From the NCBI GenBank assembly GCA_023460515.1, contig JAEWPS010000038.1:62001-126000 (forward strand): a stretch of DNA of 64,000 nucleotides, in the 5' to 3' direction. The notes beneath the pieces are model-generated. The model made no database searches. It was not told where the DNA came from and was given only the letters and a program-made list of their open reading frames with translations. Shown here piece by piece: positions 18,562 to 30,032 of the stretch. A program made the position numbers and the translations under genes. Source of the stretch: Bacillota bacterium. GTDB taxonomy: Bacteria > Bacillota > Clostridia > TANB77 > CAG-465. Each line of letters opens with the position of its first letter. The first letter of the stretch is position 1.

Positions 18562-20385
18562 TTAACTTATTGCTTTAAAAGGACATTTAGCTACACATAC
18601 TTTACATTTTATACATTTAGTTTGATCTATTTCAAAAGGCCCTTTTCTAACTTCACCCATAATTGCATTTGTTGGACAATTCTTTTGACATATACCACAC
18701 TCTTTACATTTTTCTGGATTTATAATTACTTTAGTTAAGGCTTTACATTCTCCAGCAGCACAATTTTTATTTTCTATATGATCTACATATTCATCTCTAA
18801 AATATTTTAATGTACTAAGAACCGGATTTGGTGCTGTTTGACCAAGTCCGCAAAGTGATGCATTTTTTATAACGTTAGCTAGTTTTTCTAATCTATCTAT
18901 ATCTTCAATTTTACCCTTACCTTCTGTAATCCTAGTTAAAATTTCAAGCATTCTTTTCGTACCAATTCTACAAGATGGACATTTTCCACATGATTCATCA
19001 ACAGTAAACTCTAAGAAAAATTTTGCTATGTTCACCATACATTTAGTTTCGTCCATTACTATAAGACCACCAGATCCCATCATAGATCCAATTTGTGTTA
19101 GTGATTCATAATCTATAGGAGTATCTAAATGTTGGTTTGGTATACAACCACCACTAGGTCCACCTGTTTGAGCTGCTTTAAATTTCTTGCCTCCAGGTAT
19201 TCCTCCGCCTATATCATAAACTATTTCTCTAAGCGTTGTTCCCATTGGAACTTCAACTAATCCTACGTTATTTATGTTGCCACCTAAAGCAAATACTTTA
19301 GTCCCTTTAGAAGTTTTTGTTCCAATAGATGAAAACCACTCAGATCCATTTAATATTATTTGACATACATTAGCATATGTTTCTACGTTATTAAGTAATG
19401 TAGGTTTTGCAAATAACCCTTTAACAGCCGGAAAAGGAGGTCTTGGTCTTGGCTCACCACGTTTACCTTCAATAGAATTCATAAGAGCTGTTTCTTCCCC
19501 ACATACAAATGCTCCAGCTCCTAGTCTAAGTTCAATATCAAAATCAAAATCAGTTCCAAGTATATTTTTACCAAGTAATCCATACTTTTTAGCTTGTTTT
19601 ATAGCAATTTTTAATCTTTCTACAGCTATTGGATATTCTGCTCTTACATAAATATATCCTTGATTTGACCCTATAGCATATCCAGCAATAGCCATAGCTT
19701 CAAGTACACTATGAGGATCACCTTCTAATATACTTCTATCCATAAATGCTCCTGGATCACCTTCATCAGCATTACAGCATACGTATTTAACATCACTTTT
19801 TGAAGCAGCTGTAAATTGCCACTTCTTACCAGTAGGAAAACCTGCACCTCCTCTACCGCGAAGACCAGATTCTAATACTGTATTAATTACTTCATTTTTA
19901 GTTAATCCAGTTAAAACTTTTTCTAAAGCTAAATAACCGTCAACTGCTATATACTCATCTATATCCTCTGGATTTATATATCCACAGTTTTTAAGTGCCA
20001 CTCTTTTTTGCTTATTATAGAAATTAAGTTCATGCCATTTTTGAATGAATTTATCATTTTCTGATGGCATTAATCTTTCTACTTTAGTTCCATTTATAAC
20101 AGCTTTTATTATCTCTTCACTATCTTCCACTTTAACCATTTCATAAAAAGTTTGCTCTGGCTCTATAACTATAATAGGCCCTTTTGCACAAAATCCAAAA
20201 CAACCTGTCTTTTCAATAATTACATCCATGCCTAATTCTTTACTCTTCTTTTTTAATTCTTCTAATATTTTATCACTTTTTGATGATGTACAACCAGTAC
20301 CAGAACATATCATTATTCTGCTACTTTTAAATTTTAATTTAGTATTACTTCTTATATCCCTTAATTCTTTAGATGTTTTTTGCAT
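18562..20385 (-). CDS. hydB: Bifurcating hydrogenase flavin subunit (NuoF-like)
   Basis: 607 aa. An N-terminal thioredoxin-like [2Fe-2S] domain (CSGTGCTSS, then CFGFCAKGP; residues 25-105) is followed by the FMN/NADH-binding core (GLRGRGGAGFPTGKKW near 175; GAGAFVCGEETALM near 315). A 4Fe-4S motif, SCGKCPSCRIGTKRM, sits near 470, and a C-terminal 2[4Fe-4S] ferredoxin domain has CKECGICQKNCP and CIKCKVCVAKCP. Oxidises NADH and splits electrons to ferredoxin and HydA. AAGGGGAG precedes the ATG; it lies 17 nt after hydC. Confidence 0.95.
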   Translation of the reverse strand: MQKTSKELRDIRSNTKLKFKSSRIMICSGTGCTSSKSDKILEELKKKSKELGMDVIIEKTGCFGFCAKGPIIVIEPEQTFYEMVKVEDSEEIIKAVINGTKVERLMPSENDKFIQKWHELNFYNKQKRVALKNCGYINPEDIDEYIAVDGYLALEKVLTGLTKNEVINTVLESGLRGRGGAGFPTGKKWQFTAASKSDVKYVCCNADEGDPGAFMDRSILEGDPHSVLEAMAIAGYAIGSNQGYIYVRAEYPIAVERLKIAIKQAKKYGLLGKNILGTDFDFDIELRLGAGAFVCGEETALMNSIEGKRGEPRPRPPFPAVKGLFAKPTLLNNVETYANVCQIILNGSEWFSSIGTKTSKGTKVFALGGNINNVGLVEVPMGTTLREIVYDIGGGIPGGKKFKAAQTGGPSGGCIPNQHLDTPIDYESLTQIGSMMGSGGLIVMDETKCMVNIAKFFLEFTVDESCGKCPSCRIGTKRMLEILTRITEGKGKIEDIDRLEKLANVIKNASLCGLGQTAPNPVLSTLKYFRDEYVDHIENKNCAAGECKALTKVIINPEKCKECGICQKNCPTNAIMGEVRKGPFEIDQTKCIKCKVCVAKCPFKAIS

Positions 20386-20402
20386 ATCATTTCTCCCCTT
20401 AA

Positions 20403-20885
20403 TTAATTATATTTAGATAAAATCTCTTTAACTTTATCAGGTGACATTTTGCCATAAACTTCTGAATTAACTACAATTGCTGGAGCAAGTCCACAAGCGC
20501 CGATACATCTAACAGATTCTAATGAAAATTTTCCATCTTCTGTTACTTGTCCAACATCTATTTTTAACTCATCTTTAAATTTCTTTAAAACATCTTCTGC
20601 ACCTTTAACATAACAAGCAGTACCCATACACACTTGAACGTTATATTTGCCTTTTGGAACTAATGAAAACCTTGAATAAAATGTTATAATTCCATAAATA
20701 TCTGACATAGGTACGCTAAGTTCTTTTGATAAATACTTTTGAACACTTTCTGATATATATCCATATTCATCTTGAACTTCATGAAGAGCAGACATTATAC
20801 CTCCATCTACATCCTTGAATTTTTTAGCAATTTTAACTACTTTATCTTCTACAGTACAACCAGTACAACCATCACAATGACTCAT
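20403..20885 (-). CDS. hydC: Bifurcating hydrogenase NuoE-like [2Fe-2S] subunit
   Basis: 160 aa with a thioredoxin-fold [2Fe-2S] domain: CMGTACYVKGA then CIGACGLAPA (residues 85-135). It relays electrons between HydB and the rest of the complex. The N-terminus is unusual, with three Cys in SHCDGCTGCT that might bind another metal or cluster. AGGGGG lies 8 nt before the ATG. First gene of hydCBA. Confidence 0.93.
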   Translation of the reverse strand: MSHCDGCTGCTVEDKVVKIAKKFKDVDGGIMSALHEVQDEYGYISESVQKYLSKELSVPMSDIYGIITFYSRFSLVPKGKYNVQVCMGTACYVKGAEDVLKKFKDELKIDVGQVTEDGKFSLESVRCIGACGLAPAIVVNSEVYGKMSPDKVKEILSKYN

Positions 20886-20913
20886 ATATTTTCCCCCTAT
20901 ATATGCTTTTAAA

Positions 20914-21858
20914 CTACATTTTGTTATTACATCCTAAAACATTAACTATTTTATGTTCAACCATATCCATAACAGCGTTTCTAGCTTCACCTAAATAACT
21001 TCTAGGATCAAATACTTCTGGTGTTTTTTCAAAACATTGTCTAATATTTGCTGTCATAGCTAAACGAATATCGCTATCTATATTTATTTTACAAACTCCA
21101 TATTTTGCAGCTTCTCTAAGCATATCTTCCGGTACACCTTTAGCCCCTGGAATATTGCCACCATATTTATTACACATCTCCACAAATTCTTGTGGTACAG
21201 AAGAAGCACCATGAAGTACAAGTGGGAACCCGGGTAATAGATTAGTTACTTTTTCTAGTATATCAAATCTAAGTTTTGGCTCACCTTTAAATTTAAATGC
21301 TCCATGACTTGTACCGATTGCTATAGCTAAACTATCGCATCCTGTTCTTTCAACAAAGTCTTTTGCTTCCATTGGATCAGTAAACATAGCATCATCATTA
21401 TTTACTTTAACATCATCTTCAATACCAGCTAATTTTCCAAGTTCTGCTTCAACCACGACACCTCTTGGATGTGCATAATCTACAACTTGTTTTGTTATTC
21501 TTATATTTTCTTCATAATCTAATTTACTTCCATCAAACATTACAGATGTAAAACCACTATCTATACAATCTTTACAAATTTCAAAACTATCTCCATGATC
21601 TAAATGTAATACTATATCTATATCTTTTCCTAAAGATTTAGTATATTCTATAGCTGCTTCAACTAATTTTCTTAAATAAATTGGATTTGCATATTTTCTC
21701 GCACCACTTGATACTTGCAATATAACAGGTGAATTTGTTTTTATTGCTGCATCTACTATTCCTTGAATAATTTCCATATTATTAACGTTAAATGCACCTA
21801 TTGCATAACCACCATCATACGCCTTTTTAAACATTTCTTTTGTTGTTACTAATCCCAT
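20914..21858 (-). CDS. fba: Class II fructose-1,6-bisphosphate aldolase
   Basis: 314 aa. Zn2+-dependent aldolase of glycolysis and gluconeogenesis. HLDHGDSFE holds the catalytic Asp and Zn His; further Zn ligands lie in EAELG and VLHGASSVP; substrate-loop residues are in GTSHGAFKF. Length is normal. The ATG has no close ribosome site: AAAGGTAGGTG lies 30-40 nt upstream with a perfect hairpin between (21865-21886). Confidence 0.95.
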   Translation of the reverse strand: MGLVTTKEMFKKAYDGGYAIGAFNVNNMEIIQGIVDAAIKTNSPVILQVSSGARKYANPIYLRKLVEAAIEYTKSLGKDIDIVLHLDHGDSFEICKDCIDSGFTSVMFDGSKLDYEENIRITKQVVDYAHPRGVVVEAELGKLAGIEDDVKVNNDDAMFTDPMEAKDFVERTGCDSLAIAIGTSHGAFKFKGEPKLRFDILEKVTNLLPGFPLVLHGASSVPQEFVEMCNKYGGNIPGAKGVPEDMLREAAKYGVCKINIDSDIRLAMTANIRQCFEKTPEVFDPRSYLGEARNAVMDMVEHKIVNVLGCNNKM

Positions 21859-21864
21859 ATTTTT

Positions 21865-21900
21865 GGTTATATATTAGAATATAACCATACACCTACCTTT
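21865..21900 (-). promoter_or_regulatory. SD-hairpin-start leader of fba
   Basis: On the minus strand AAAGGTAGGTG (21900-21890) is followed by a perfect 8-bp inverted repeat, GGTTATAT and ATATAACC with a 6-nt loop (21886-21865), then AAAAAT and the ATG. Folding the hairpin leaves about 9 nt between SD and start. An in-frame mini-ORF (M V I F stop) starts inside this leader and is an alternative use of the same SD. Confidence 0.55.
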
Positions 21901-21907
21901 CATATAT

Positions 21908-23356
21908 TTATCTTGATAATTCTTGTTCTTTCTGTATTATTTTATCTGTTTTTTCAATTTCCTCTTTTGCTTCTCTAGCTAACACATTTTTACTTCTTTC
22001 TTCAGGTGTATTAACTGCTTTAGCACATTCTTTTTGAACAGGAGATAATTCGATACTTTCACTTAAAATTTCAAATAAGTGCATATCTATTACGTCTGTT
22101 TCGTTAGCTTCATTAATTACTTCTTCTCCTCCGCCAGAAGAAACGTTACCTTTTAAAGTACTAGAAAAATCTGTTTTCTTATCTGCAGCTATATCTTCTA
22201 CAGCATCATCACCAATTAATTTTTTAGCCTTATTAACTAATTTTGTAGCCTCTTTAGTATCCTTCTTTATTAACGCTGCTTCAGCCGCATCTACATATGA
22301 AGTAGCTACTTTAATATTTGTTTCAGCAAGTTCATTTTTTTCATCTTCTACAGCATTATCTAAAGACTTTTCTTTACCAACTACTTTTCTATCTAATCTT
22401 ACTACATCAGCATCCATTACTAATTTATCTTTTCTTTTTTTATACATTGTTCCTACTACTTTAGTAGTAGTTTTCTCTTGCTCTTCTTTTTGCTCTTCTT
22501 GTCTATATAACTCTAAAATATTTGGTCTCATCATATGCATTTTTGCATTTAAAACTGCATATTCATTTTCAAGAATATCTAACTTTTCATCGTAATTTTG
22601 AATGTTTCCTTTTTCAGAGGCATTATTTAGCTGCATTATTTCATTTGCTTTATTTTCAATTTCCTCATTTAATGAATCAATTTCATTTATGTTATCCTCA
22701 TGCTCATTTAAAACTTTTCTTTCACTTTTTGCTTCGTCATAAGCATATTTATTTTCTTTTTTAGATATTTCTTCGTCTTGATTTGATATATAACTACCTG
22801 TGCTATTCTTAAATAATACATCACACTTTCTCAAATAATTTTCATATTTTAATAACTTTAAATAATTTCTATTATCTAAAGCTATATCGTTATCTCTTAT
22901 TTGGTATTTATATAAGCTTTCCCTTAGATTATGATATTCATCTAAAGCAACTGAATACATATATTTTAATGTTTGTTCTCTTGTAGTAAGTTCAGTGCCA
23001 GAGCTTAACTTTGTCTCTTTTTCTTTTGGATCTATACCTGTATCTTTATATTTTTCCTCATCTATATCGCTAACTAATTTATTTAAATCTCCTCCAGACT
23101 TAACTTGCTTAGCTATATTAATATCTTTTTTAACATCTTCAACTTTTTTTACTTTAGGCTGCAAATCTTTTTTTAATTTATCTTCAAAAAAAGGTTTTAC
23201 ACTTTTCTTTAATATTTCATGAAATTCACTAATTGCTGCTTTATCTGGTTTATCCAAGATAGCCTGTAACATTTTTTCTTGGTTTGTTTTAGCATTTAGT
23301 CTCACACTTAGAACTTCATGTAAAGTTTCTTGAAAATCTCTTGTATTATTTAACAT
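21908..23356 (-). CDS. Large charged coiled-coil protein, unknown function
   Basis: 482 aa, no signal peptide or membrane segment, rich in Lys, Glu, Asp and Asn. Long helices with coiled-coil character at about 150-290 and 320-390; a low-complexity SSGGGEE segment near 415. I recognise no domain. It is followed by fba after 50 nt, so it may head the fba-hyd run. Translation seems to use a Shine-Dalgarno separated from the ATG by a 28-nt hairpin, as in fba. Probably lineage-specific. Confidence 0.7.
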   Translation of the reverse strand: MLNNTRDFQETLHEVLSVRLNAKTNQEKMLQAILDKPDKAAISEFHEILKKSVKPFFEDKLKKDLQPKVKKVEDVKKDINIAKQVKSGGDLNKLVSDIDEEKYKDTGIDPKEKETKLSSGTELTTREQTLKYMYSVALDEYHNLRESLYKYQIRDNDIALDNRNYLKLLKYENYLRKCDVLFKNSTGSYISNQDEEISKKENKYAYDEAKSERKVLNEHEDNINEIDSLNEEIENKANEIMQLNNASEKGNIQNYDEKLDILENEYAVLNAKMHMMRPNILELYRQEEQKEEQEKTTTKVVGTMYKKRKDKLVMDADVVRLDRKVVGKEKSLDNAVEDEKNELAETNIKVATSYVDAAEAALIKKDTKEATKLVNKAKKLIGDDAVEDIAADKKTDFSSTLKGNVSSGGGEEVINEANETDVIDMHLFEILSESIELSPVQKECAKAVNTPEERSKNVLAREAKEEIEKTDKIIQKEQELSR

Positions 23357-23360
23357 ATAC

Positions 23361-23398
23361 TTACTAGTTAATGCTTTATAACTAGTAACTCACCTGCC
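23361..23398 (-). promoter_or_regulatory. SD-hairpin-start leader of the coiled-coil gene
   Basis: On the minus strand AAGGCAGGTGAG (to 23389) directly abuts a perfect 10-bp hairpin, TTACTAGTTA and TAACTAGTAA with an 8-nt loop (23388-23361), then GTAT and the ATG at 23356. No other SD or start codon fits. Folding brings SD and ATG about 6 nt apart. Confidence 0.6.
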
Positions 23399-23852
23399 TT
23401 TTCTATTGGAATCTTATACAATTATATATGTATATTTTACTCTACAATTTTATCACATAATTTATGTTTATTCAATAGGACCGATGGTTTTTACCTAATT
23501 TTACTACATATATAGCAAGGTTTTAATTTTTTGATATTATGCGGTATGTTAACTAATATAATTTCCATTTTATATGATATTTACTTTAAAATAAATTACC
23601 ATATTATTATTATATTTATTTATATTTTCTATTCTTTAAATATTAAAAGTATTATACCTTTTTTGTACTACACCAAAATATAGAAAAATTATATCACATT
23701 AATTTTTTTTTTACAACAATAGATAAAGAATTACATTCAAATATGTTATTTTTTTACAAATGCATAATTTCAAGATATATTAAATATTACATACGGTTAT
23801 ATATTAAGTTATGTTTTCATATATTGTATAAATGAAAGGACGGATAATAAAA
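23399..23852. other. Gene-free, very AT-rich divergent intergenic region
   Basis: About 450 bases between two divergent genes, with long A and T runs and no ORF, tRNA or clear hairpin. No promoter with a good -35 and -10 pair was found for either direction; TATAAT-like hexamers abound but are not informative at this composition. Confidence 0.6.
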
Positions 23853-25693
<1,841 letters not shown>

Positions 25694-25734
25694 ACAATAT
25701 TTAAATAATACAAATAATTTTAAATTATTTATAA

Positions 25735-26103
25735 TTATTTCATTTCAGCCATTGCACCTGCTGCTTTTAATGCTTCAACTAATTTTTCAGCATCTTCTGT
25801 AGGCATAGCTTCTTTAACTGTGCTTGGTGCAGCATCTACTAAATCTTTAGCTTCTTTTAAACCTAATCCAGTTGCTTCTCTTACAACTTTGATTACAGCT
25901 ATTTTAGTTGCTCCTGCATCTTTTAATACTACATCAAATTCAGATTTTGTTTCAGCTGCTGCTGCTCCACCAGCTACTGGTCCAGCTACAACTGCTGCTG
26001 CTGCTGATACCCCAAATTTTTCTTCTATTGCCTTAACTAAATCGCTAAGTTCAATTACTGTTAATTTTTCTACTTCTGCTACTATTTTTTCTATTTTTTC
26101 CAT
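25735..26103 (-). CDS. rplL: 50S ribosomal protein L7/L12
   Basis: 122 aa. Forms the mobile stalk that recruits translation GTPases. The N-terminal dimerisation helix ([21 protein letters not shown]), Ala-rich hinge (about 35-52) and conserved C-terminal domain ([20 protein letters not shown]) are all present. Last gene of the rpmG-secE-nusG-rplKAJL run. Confidence 0.98.
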   Translation of the reverse strand: MEKIEKIVAEVEKLTVIELSDLVKAIEEKFGVSAAAAVVAGPVAGGAAAAETKSEFDVVLKDAGATKIAVIKVVREATGLGLKEAKDLVDAAPSTVKEAMPTEDAEKLVEALKAAGAMAEMK

Positions 26104-26142
26104 TTTAAATTTCTCCCTTCAAATTCTTTAAAATTTTAATAA

Positions 26143-26646
26143 CTACGCGTTTGCTTCTTGTTTTTCTCTAGTTTGATCAAGTACAACTGCAAGATTACGG
26201 ATATTTCCGATTAATGCAGATGCAACCATAGCGTACAATGTTTCTTTTGATGGTAAATTAGCTAATTTTTTAACTTCTTCAGAAGTTATTACTTTACCAT
26301 CCATGATTCCAGCTTTAAACTTGTAGAAATCATGAGTTTTAGCATATTCATTTAATGCTTTTGCTGGTGATACATAATCATCATAACCGATGATTACAGC
26401 TGTTGGTCCTTCTAATACTGTGTCTAATCCTTTAATTCCAACATCGTTTGCTGCATGGTTTATAACTGAATTTTTTACTACCATACATTCGTTGTTTTCA
26501 CTTCTTAATGTATTACGAAGTTTTGTGTCATCTGAAACACTTATTCCTCTGTATTCAGTAAATATAACCATTTTAGCTTTTTTTAGCTTTTCAGCAAGTG
26601 AAGCTGCTTGATCCTTTTTTTGTTTTAATATTTTTTCACTTGGCAT
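26143..26646 (-). CDS. rplJ: 50S ribosomal protein L10
   Basis: 167 aa, AAAGGAGG before the ATG. Binds 23S rRNA and anchors L7/L12 dimers through its C-terminal helix. The motif VIFTEYRGISV, the central GPTAVIIGY and the C-terminal stalk helix are typical. Preceded by an L10 leader. Confidence 0.98.
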   Translation of the reverse strand: MPSEKILKQKKDQAASLAEKLKKAKMVIFTEYRGISVSDDTKLRNTLRSENNECMVVKNSVINHAANDVGIKGLDTVLEGPTAVIIGYDDYVSPAKALNEYAKTHDFYKFKAGIMDGKVITSEEVKKLANLPSKETLYAMVASALIGNIRNLAVVLDQTREKQEANA

Positions 26647-26663
26647 TCTTTTCGCCTCCTTTA

Positions 26664-26770
26664 AAATTAAAATTCTGCAAAGCGAGATGTTTGCAGAATT
26701 TAAAAATTTATTTTAAATCTAAACACCTCGGTAGGATTTATGAACTAAAAATTCACCTACTGTCTTTGGT
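26664..26770 (-). promoter_or_regulatory. L10 (rplJ) autoregulatory leader
   Basis: The 142-nt rplA-rplJ spacer contains CAAAGACAGTAGGTG and TCCTACCGAGGTGT on the minus strand, the hallmark pairing of the L10 leader bound by L10-(L12). It is followed by a 12-bp hairpin (26670-26701) just before the rplJ ribosome site, the likely attenuator. Confidence 0.85.
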
Positions 26771-26788
26771 TTATTATTTTTACTATAT

Positions 26789-27472
26789 TTATTTAGATGA
26801 TGGACTAACTTTTATTCCAGCACCCATTGTTGTTGCAACAGCAATAGATTGTAAATATGTACCTTTTGCTGCAGCTGGTTTAGCTTTAACTATAGCTTCT
26901 AATAAAGTTAAATAGTTTTCTTTTATTTTTTCTGTTCCAAAAGATACTTTACCTATTGGACAATGAACTATATTACCTTTATCTAGTCTATATTCAATTT
27001 TACCAGCTTTTGTTTCTGCAACTGCTTTAGCTACATCTAAAGTAACTGTTCCAGATTTTGGATTTGGCATAAGACCTTTAGGTCCTAATATCTTAGCTAC
27101 TTTACCAAGTGTAGGCATCATGTCAGGTGTTGCTATTATAACATCAAATCCAAACCAGTTTTCTGATTGAATTTTTTGTATCATATCATCATCACCTACA
27201 AAATCAGCTCCTGCTGCTTTTGCTTGTTCAGCTCTTTCACCTTTTGCTAAAACTAAAACTTTTTTAGTTCTACCAGTTCCATTTGGAAGTACTACTACTC
27301 CTCTTACTTGTTGATCAGCTTGTTTAGAATCAACACCTAATTTGATATGCATTTCTACAGTTTCATCAAATTTTACTTTAGGCATTTTTTGTAATAATTC
27401 TAAAGCTTCAGTTAAATCATATAATTTACCTGTTTCTACAAGTTTAGCTGCTTCTTTCATTCTCTTACTCAT
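26789..27472 (-). CDS. rplA: 50S ribosomal protein L1
   Basis: 227 aa, AAAGGAGGG before the ATG. Forms the L1 stalk that helps release deacylated tRNA. The motifs [32 protein letters not shown] and the two-domain signature [10 protein letters not shown] are clear. Downstream of rplK by 53 nt. Confidence 0.98.
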   Translation of the reverse strand: MSKRMKEAAKLVETGKLYDLTEALELLQKMPKVKFDETVEMHIKLGVDSKQADQQVRGVVVLPNGTGRTKKVLVLAKGERAEQAKAAGADFVGDDDMIQKIQSENWFGFDVIIATPDMMPTLGKVAKILGPKGLMPNPKSGTVTLDVAKAVAETKAGKIEYRLDKGNIVHCPIGKVSFGTEKIKENYLTLLEAIVKAKPAAAKGTYLQSIAVATTMGAGIKVSPSSK

Positions 27473-27525
27473 TATTTTTTCCCTCCTTTGGTTTTAGCGA
27501 ATAATTTAAAATTATTCTCCCATTT

Positions 27526-27954
27526 TTAGTCTTTTACAACGATCCCCATTGATCTAGCTGTACCTTTTATAAGAGATACTGCTGATTCTAAAGATGAAGC
27601 GTTCAAATCTTTCATTTTCATATTAGCTATTTCTTCTACTTGTTTTGTTGTTACATTTCCAACTTTGTCTTTTTGAGGTTTACCTGAACCCTTTTCAACC
27701 TTAGCTGCTTTTTTTAATAATACAGCTGCAGGTGGAGTTTTAAGCACATATTCAAAAGATTTATCACTATAAACTGTAAGTATTACTGGGAATATCATTC
27801 CAGCGTCTTTTGCAGTTTTTTCGTTGAAATCTTTACAAAATTGCATTATGTTTATACCTGTAGGTCCAAGTGCTGGTCCAACTGGTGGTGCAGGATTTGC
27901 TTTACCTGCTGCTATTTGTAATTTAACAACATGAGTTATTTTTTTCTCTGCCAT
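27526..27954 (-). CDS. rplK: 50S ribosomal protein L11
   Basis: 142 aa with AAGGGGGTG before the ATG. Binds the GTPase-associated centre of 23S rRNA. The N-terminal [20 protein letters not shown] and C-terminal MNASSLE-type region ([20 protein letters not shown]) are canonical. Confidence 0.98.
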   Translation of the reverse strand: MAEKKITHVVKLQIAAGKANPAPPVGPALGPTGINIMQFCKDFNEKTAKDAGMIFPVILTVYSDKSFEYVLKTPPAAVLLKKAAKVEKGSGKPQKDKVGNVTTKQVEEIANMKMKDLNASSLESAVSLIKGTARSMGIVVKD

Positions 27955-27992
27955 CTTAATTCACCCCCTTAAAATGCTTTGTATATTTATTA

Positions 27993-28553
27993 TTACATTT
28001 TTTGAACTTGGTCAAACTCTAAATCAACTGTAGTTTTTCTACCAAACATATCAACAGTAACTACTACTCTTCTTTTCTCTTTTTGTATTTTTTCAATTAC
28101 AGCTGGATAATTATAGAAAGGATCAGTTGTTATTCTTACGCTATCCCCAACTTCATAATCTAAAGTTATGATATCATCTATTCCTAATGTTTTCATTTCT
28201 TCATCTGTAAGAGGCATAGGTTTTTCACCAACACCAACAAAACTGAAAACACCTTTAATATGCTTTACCGCATACCAAGTTTCGTCACTCATATACATTT
28301 TTACAAGTATATATCCAGGAAATACTTTCTTTATAGATGTTTTCTGTTTTCCATCTTTAATTTCAATCTCTTCTTCCATAGGAATAACAACATCTTGAAT
28401 TTTATCTTGTAAATTTCTGTTTTCAATAACTTTTTCTAAAGTTGCTTTAACTTTATTTTCATAACCAGAATATGTATAAACTACATACCAACTTAATTCA
28501 TCTGATGATAATTCATCTTTCATATTCTCGTTATTTATAACTTCATTATCCAA
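27993..28553 (-). CDS. nusG: Transcription termination/antitermination protein NusG
   Basis: 186 aa from a TTG start with AAAGGGG about 9 nt upstream. Binds RNA polymerase and modulates pausing. NGN domain (WYVVYTYSGYENKVKATLE ... FPGYILVKMYM) and C-terminal KOW domain (VGDSVRITTDPFYNYPAVIE) are both present. Confidence 0.96.
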   Translation of the reverse strand: MDNEVINNENMKDELSSDELSWYVVYTYSGYENKVKATLEKVIENRNLQDKIQDVVIPMEEEIEIKDGKQKTSIKKVFPGYILVKMYMSDETWYAVKHIKGVFSFVGVGEKPMPLTDEEMKTLGIDDIITLDYEVGDSVRITTDPFYNYPAVIEKIQKEKRRVVVTVDMFGRKTTVDLEFDQVQKM

Positions 28554-28590
28554 ATTTAATCGCCCCTTTATAACAATTCTTTGCAGTATA

Positions 28591-28788
28591 CTAACCTATT
28601 TTATTCTTAATCAAATCCCAAAATTTTAAATCTAAGAATTCAACTACCATATCAAAAGTTAAAACTATAGCTGCTAAAGCAAGTACTAATAATATAACCA
28701 TTGCTGTGTTATTTATTAATTGTTTTTTTGTAGGCCATACAACTTTCTTTAGTTCTGCCTTTATACCTTTTAAAAAACTATTTGTCAT
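28591..28788 (-). CDS. secE: Preprotein translocase subunit SecE
   Basis: 65 aa, AAAGGGTGG before the ATG. A short amphipathic helix with LKKVVWPTKKQ, the SecE signature, is followed by one membrane span (about 28-50). Stabilises SecY in the translocon. Located, as usual, between rpmG and nusG. Confidence 0.97.
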   Translation of the reverse strand: MTNSFLKGIKAELKKVVWPTKKQLINNTAMVILLVLALAAIVLTFDMVVEFLDLKFWDLIKNKIG

Positions 28789-28808
28789 TTATAAAGCCAC
28801 CCTTTCAA

Positions 28809-28958
28809 CTATTTTGTTTCTTTATGCATTGTATGTTTTTTACAGAATTTACAAAACTTATTCATTTCTATCCTATCAGGATTAGTTTTTTTATTTTTTT
28901 CAGTTTCATAATTTCTTTGTTTACATTCTGTACATGCTAATGTTAAATTTTCTCTCAT
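28809..28958 (-). CDS. rpmG: 50S ribosomal protein L33
   Basis: 49 aa, start ATG at 28958, SD GGGGGTG. Sequence begins [20 protein letters not shown] and ends [16 protein letters not shown]. Two CxxC pairs (CTEC, CKFC) show the zinc-binding form, in contrast to zinc-free paralogues. First gene of the ribosomal run. Confidence 0.96.
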   Translation of the reverse strand: MRENLTLACTECKQRNYETEKNKKTNPDRIEMNKFCKFCKKHTMHKETK

Positions 28959-29013
28959 CTAAAAACACCCCCAAGACGCTACATATAAATATGTATATAA
29001 TTTTTACTAATAT

Positions 29014-29042
29014 ATTCTAACACAAAAACATATAAATGTCAA
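29014..29042 (-). promoter_or_regulatory. Promoter of the rpmG-secE-nusG-rplKAJL run
   Basis: Minus strand TTGACA (29042-29037), 17-base spacer, TAGAAT (29019-29014), about 50 nt before the rpmG ATG. Confidence 0.85.
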
Positions 29043-29064
29043 CAAAAAACATTATTAATAATGT
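29043..29064 (-). terminator. Terminator of ogg
   Basis: The palindrome ACATTATTAATAATGT (29049-29064) is followed on the minus strand by six T, immediately before the -35 of the ribosomal promoter. Confidence 0.7.
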
Positions 29065-29106
29065 AATTTGTGCTAAATATATTCGTTTTCTAACTTTTTA
29101 TTCCTC

Positions 29107-30018
29107 TTATAATAGTCCATTACGAATATTATGAAATAAATGTTGTTGTATAATTCCAGCATAGCTTCCAAAATAATCTTCTGCATACTCAAATATTTCT
29201 TTTATTGTTGATTCTTTATTCAAATATAATTTTTCCATAACTCTTTTTACCCAAACATCAATTGGAAAAACATCTTGTCTACCATAAGAAAATAGCATAA
29301 CGCAATCAGCAACTTTTGGACCAACTCCAACAAAAGACATAAGTACTTTTCTAAGTTGAGCATTTGTTAACTTTGATGTACACTGTACATAAATATTATT
29401 CTCCATTAAATCAGCAACAGTTTTTACTATATATTTATCTCTAAATCCTACACCGCAAGATTTAAATTCTTCTACTGTAACTTCAGATAACTCTTGAAGA
29501 GTAGGAAATAAATAATATTCTTTATCTTCAAACATCACCATTTTCCCATATCTTCTAGATATCTCTTCTATAGACTTCTTTATTCTAGGTATGTTGTTAT
29601 TAGAAGATATTATATATGAAATTAATGTTTCAAAAGTAGATTGATTAAGTATATGGATACCAGTTGTATTTCTTACAGCAATAGCTATATTTTTATCTAA
29701 AGTAACAATTTCTTTTTCAATTCTATCATAATTATTATATAAATCAAAATAATATTCAATTGTCTCTTTTAATTTTTCTTTTTTATCAGAGTATACATAT
29801 ATATAATCATTTTTTTGTTTTATTCTAATTACTCTATCTGAGATAACACCAATAAATTCAGAAATATATCTATTATTTTCTGAACTATTATCTATTCTTT
29901 TCCACCTAAAACATTGACCACATTCTAATGTATCAATCAAATTAAAACATTTGGTTTTTAAGATTAGATCTGGATCAACTGTTATTTCATCCTCTAGTTT
30001 TTCTTTTTCAATAACCAT
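29107..30018 (-). CDS. ogg: 8-oxoguanine DNA glycosylase/AP lyase
   Basis: 303 aa from the ATG at 30018 with AGGTGATT upstream; a longer frame would run into tRNA-Gly and is rejected. OGG N-domain (LIDTLECGQCFRWKRID), then the helix-hairpin-helix GPD core FVGVGPKVADCVMLFSYGR with the catalytic Lys, and DVFPIDVWVKRVM with the catalytic Asp. Removes 8-oxoG paired with C. It follows tRNA-Gly but is separated by that gene's terminator. Confidence 0.93.
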   Translation of the reverse strand: MVIEKEKLEDEITVDPDLILKTKCFNLIDTLECGQCFRWKRIDNSSENNRYISEFIGVISDRVIRIKQKNDYIYVYSDKKEKLKETIEYYFDLYNNYDRIEKEIVTLDKNIAIAVRNTTGIHILNQSTFETLISYIISSNNNIPRIKKSIEEISRRYGKMVMFEDKEYYLFPTLQELSEVTVEEFKSCGVGFRDKYIVKTVADLMENNIYVQCTSKLTNAQLRKVLMSFVGVGPKVADCVMLFSYGRQDVFPIDVWVKRVMEKLYLNKESTIKEIFEYAEDYFGSYAGIIQQHLFHNIRNGLL

Positions 30019-30032
30019 ACAATCACCTAAAT

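Noticed and set aside
23399..23852. A DGR template repeat or RNA gene in the largest intergenic gap
   Set aside because: No similarity to the C-terminal tails of the pilin/FGE-like genes and no convincing structure were seen.
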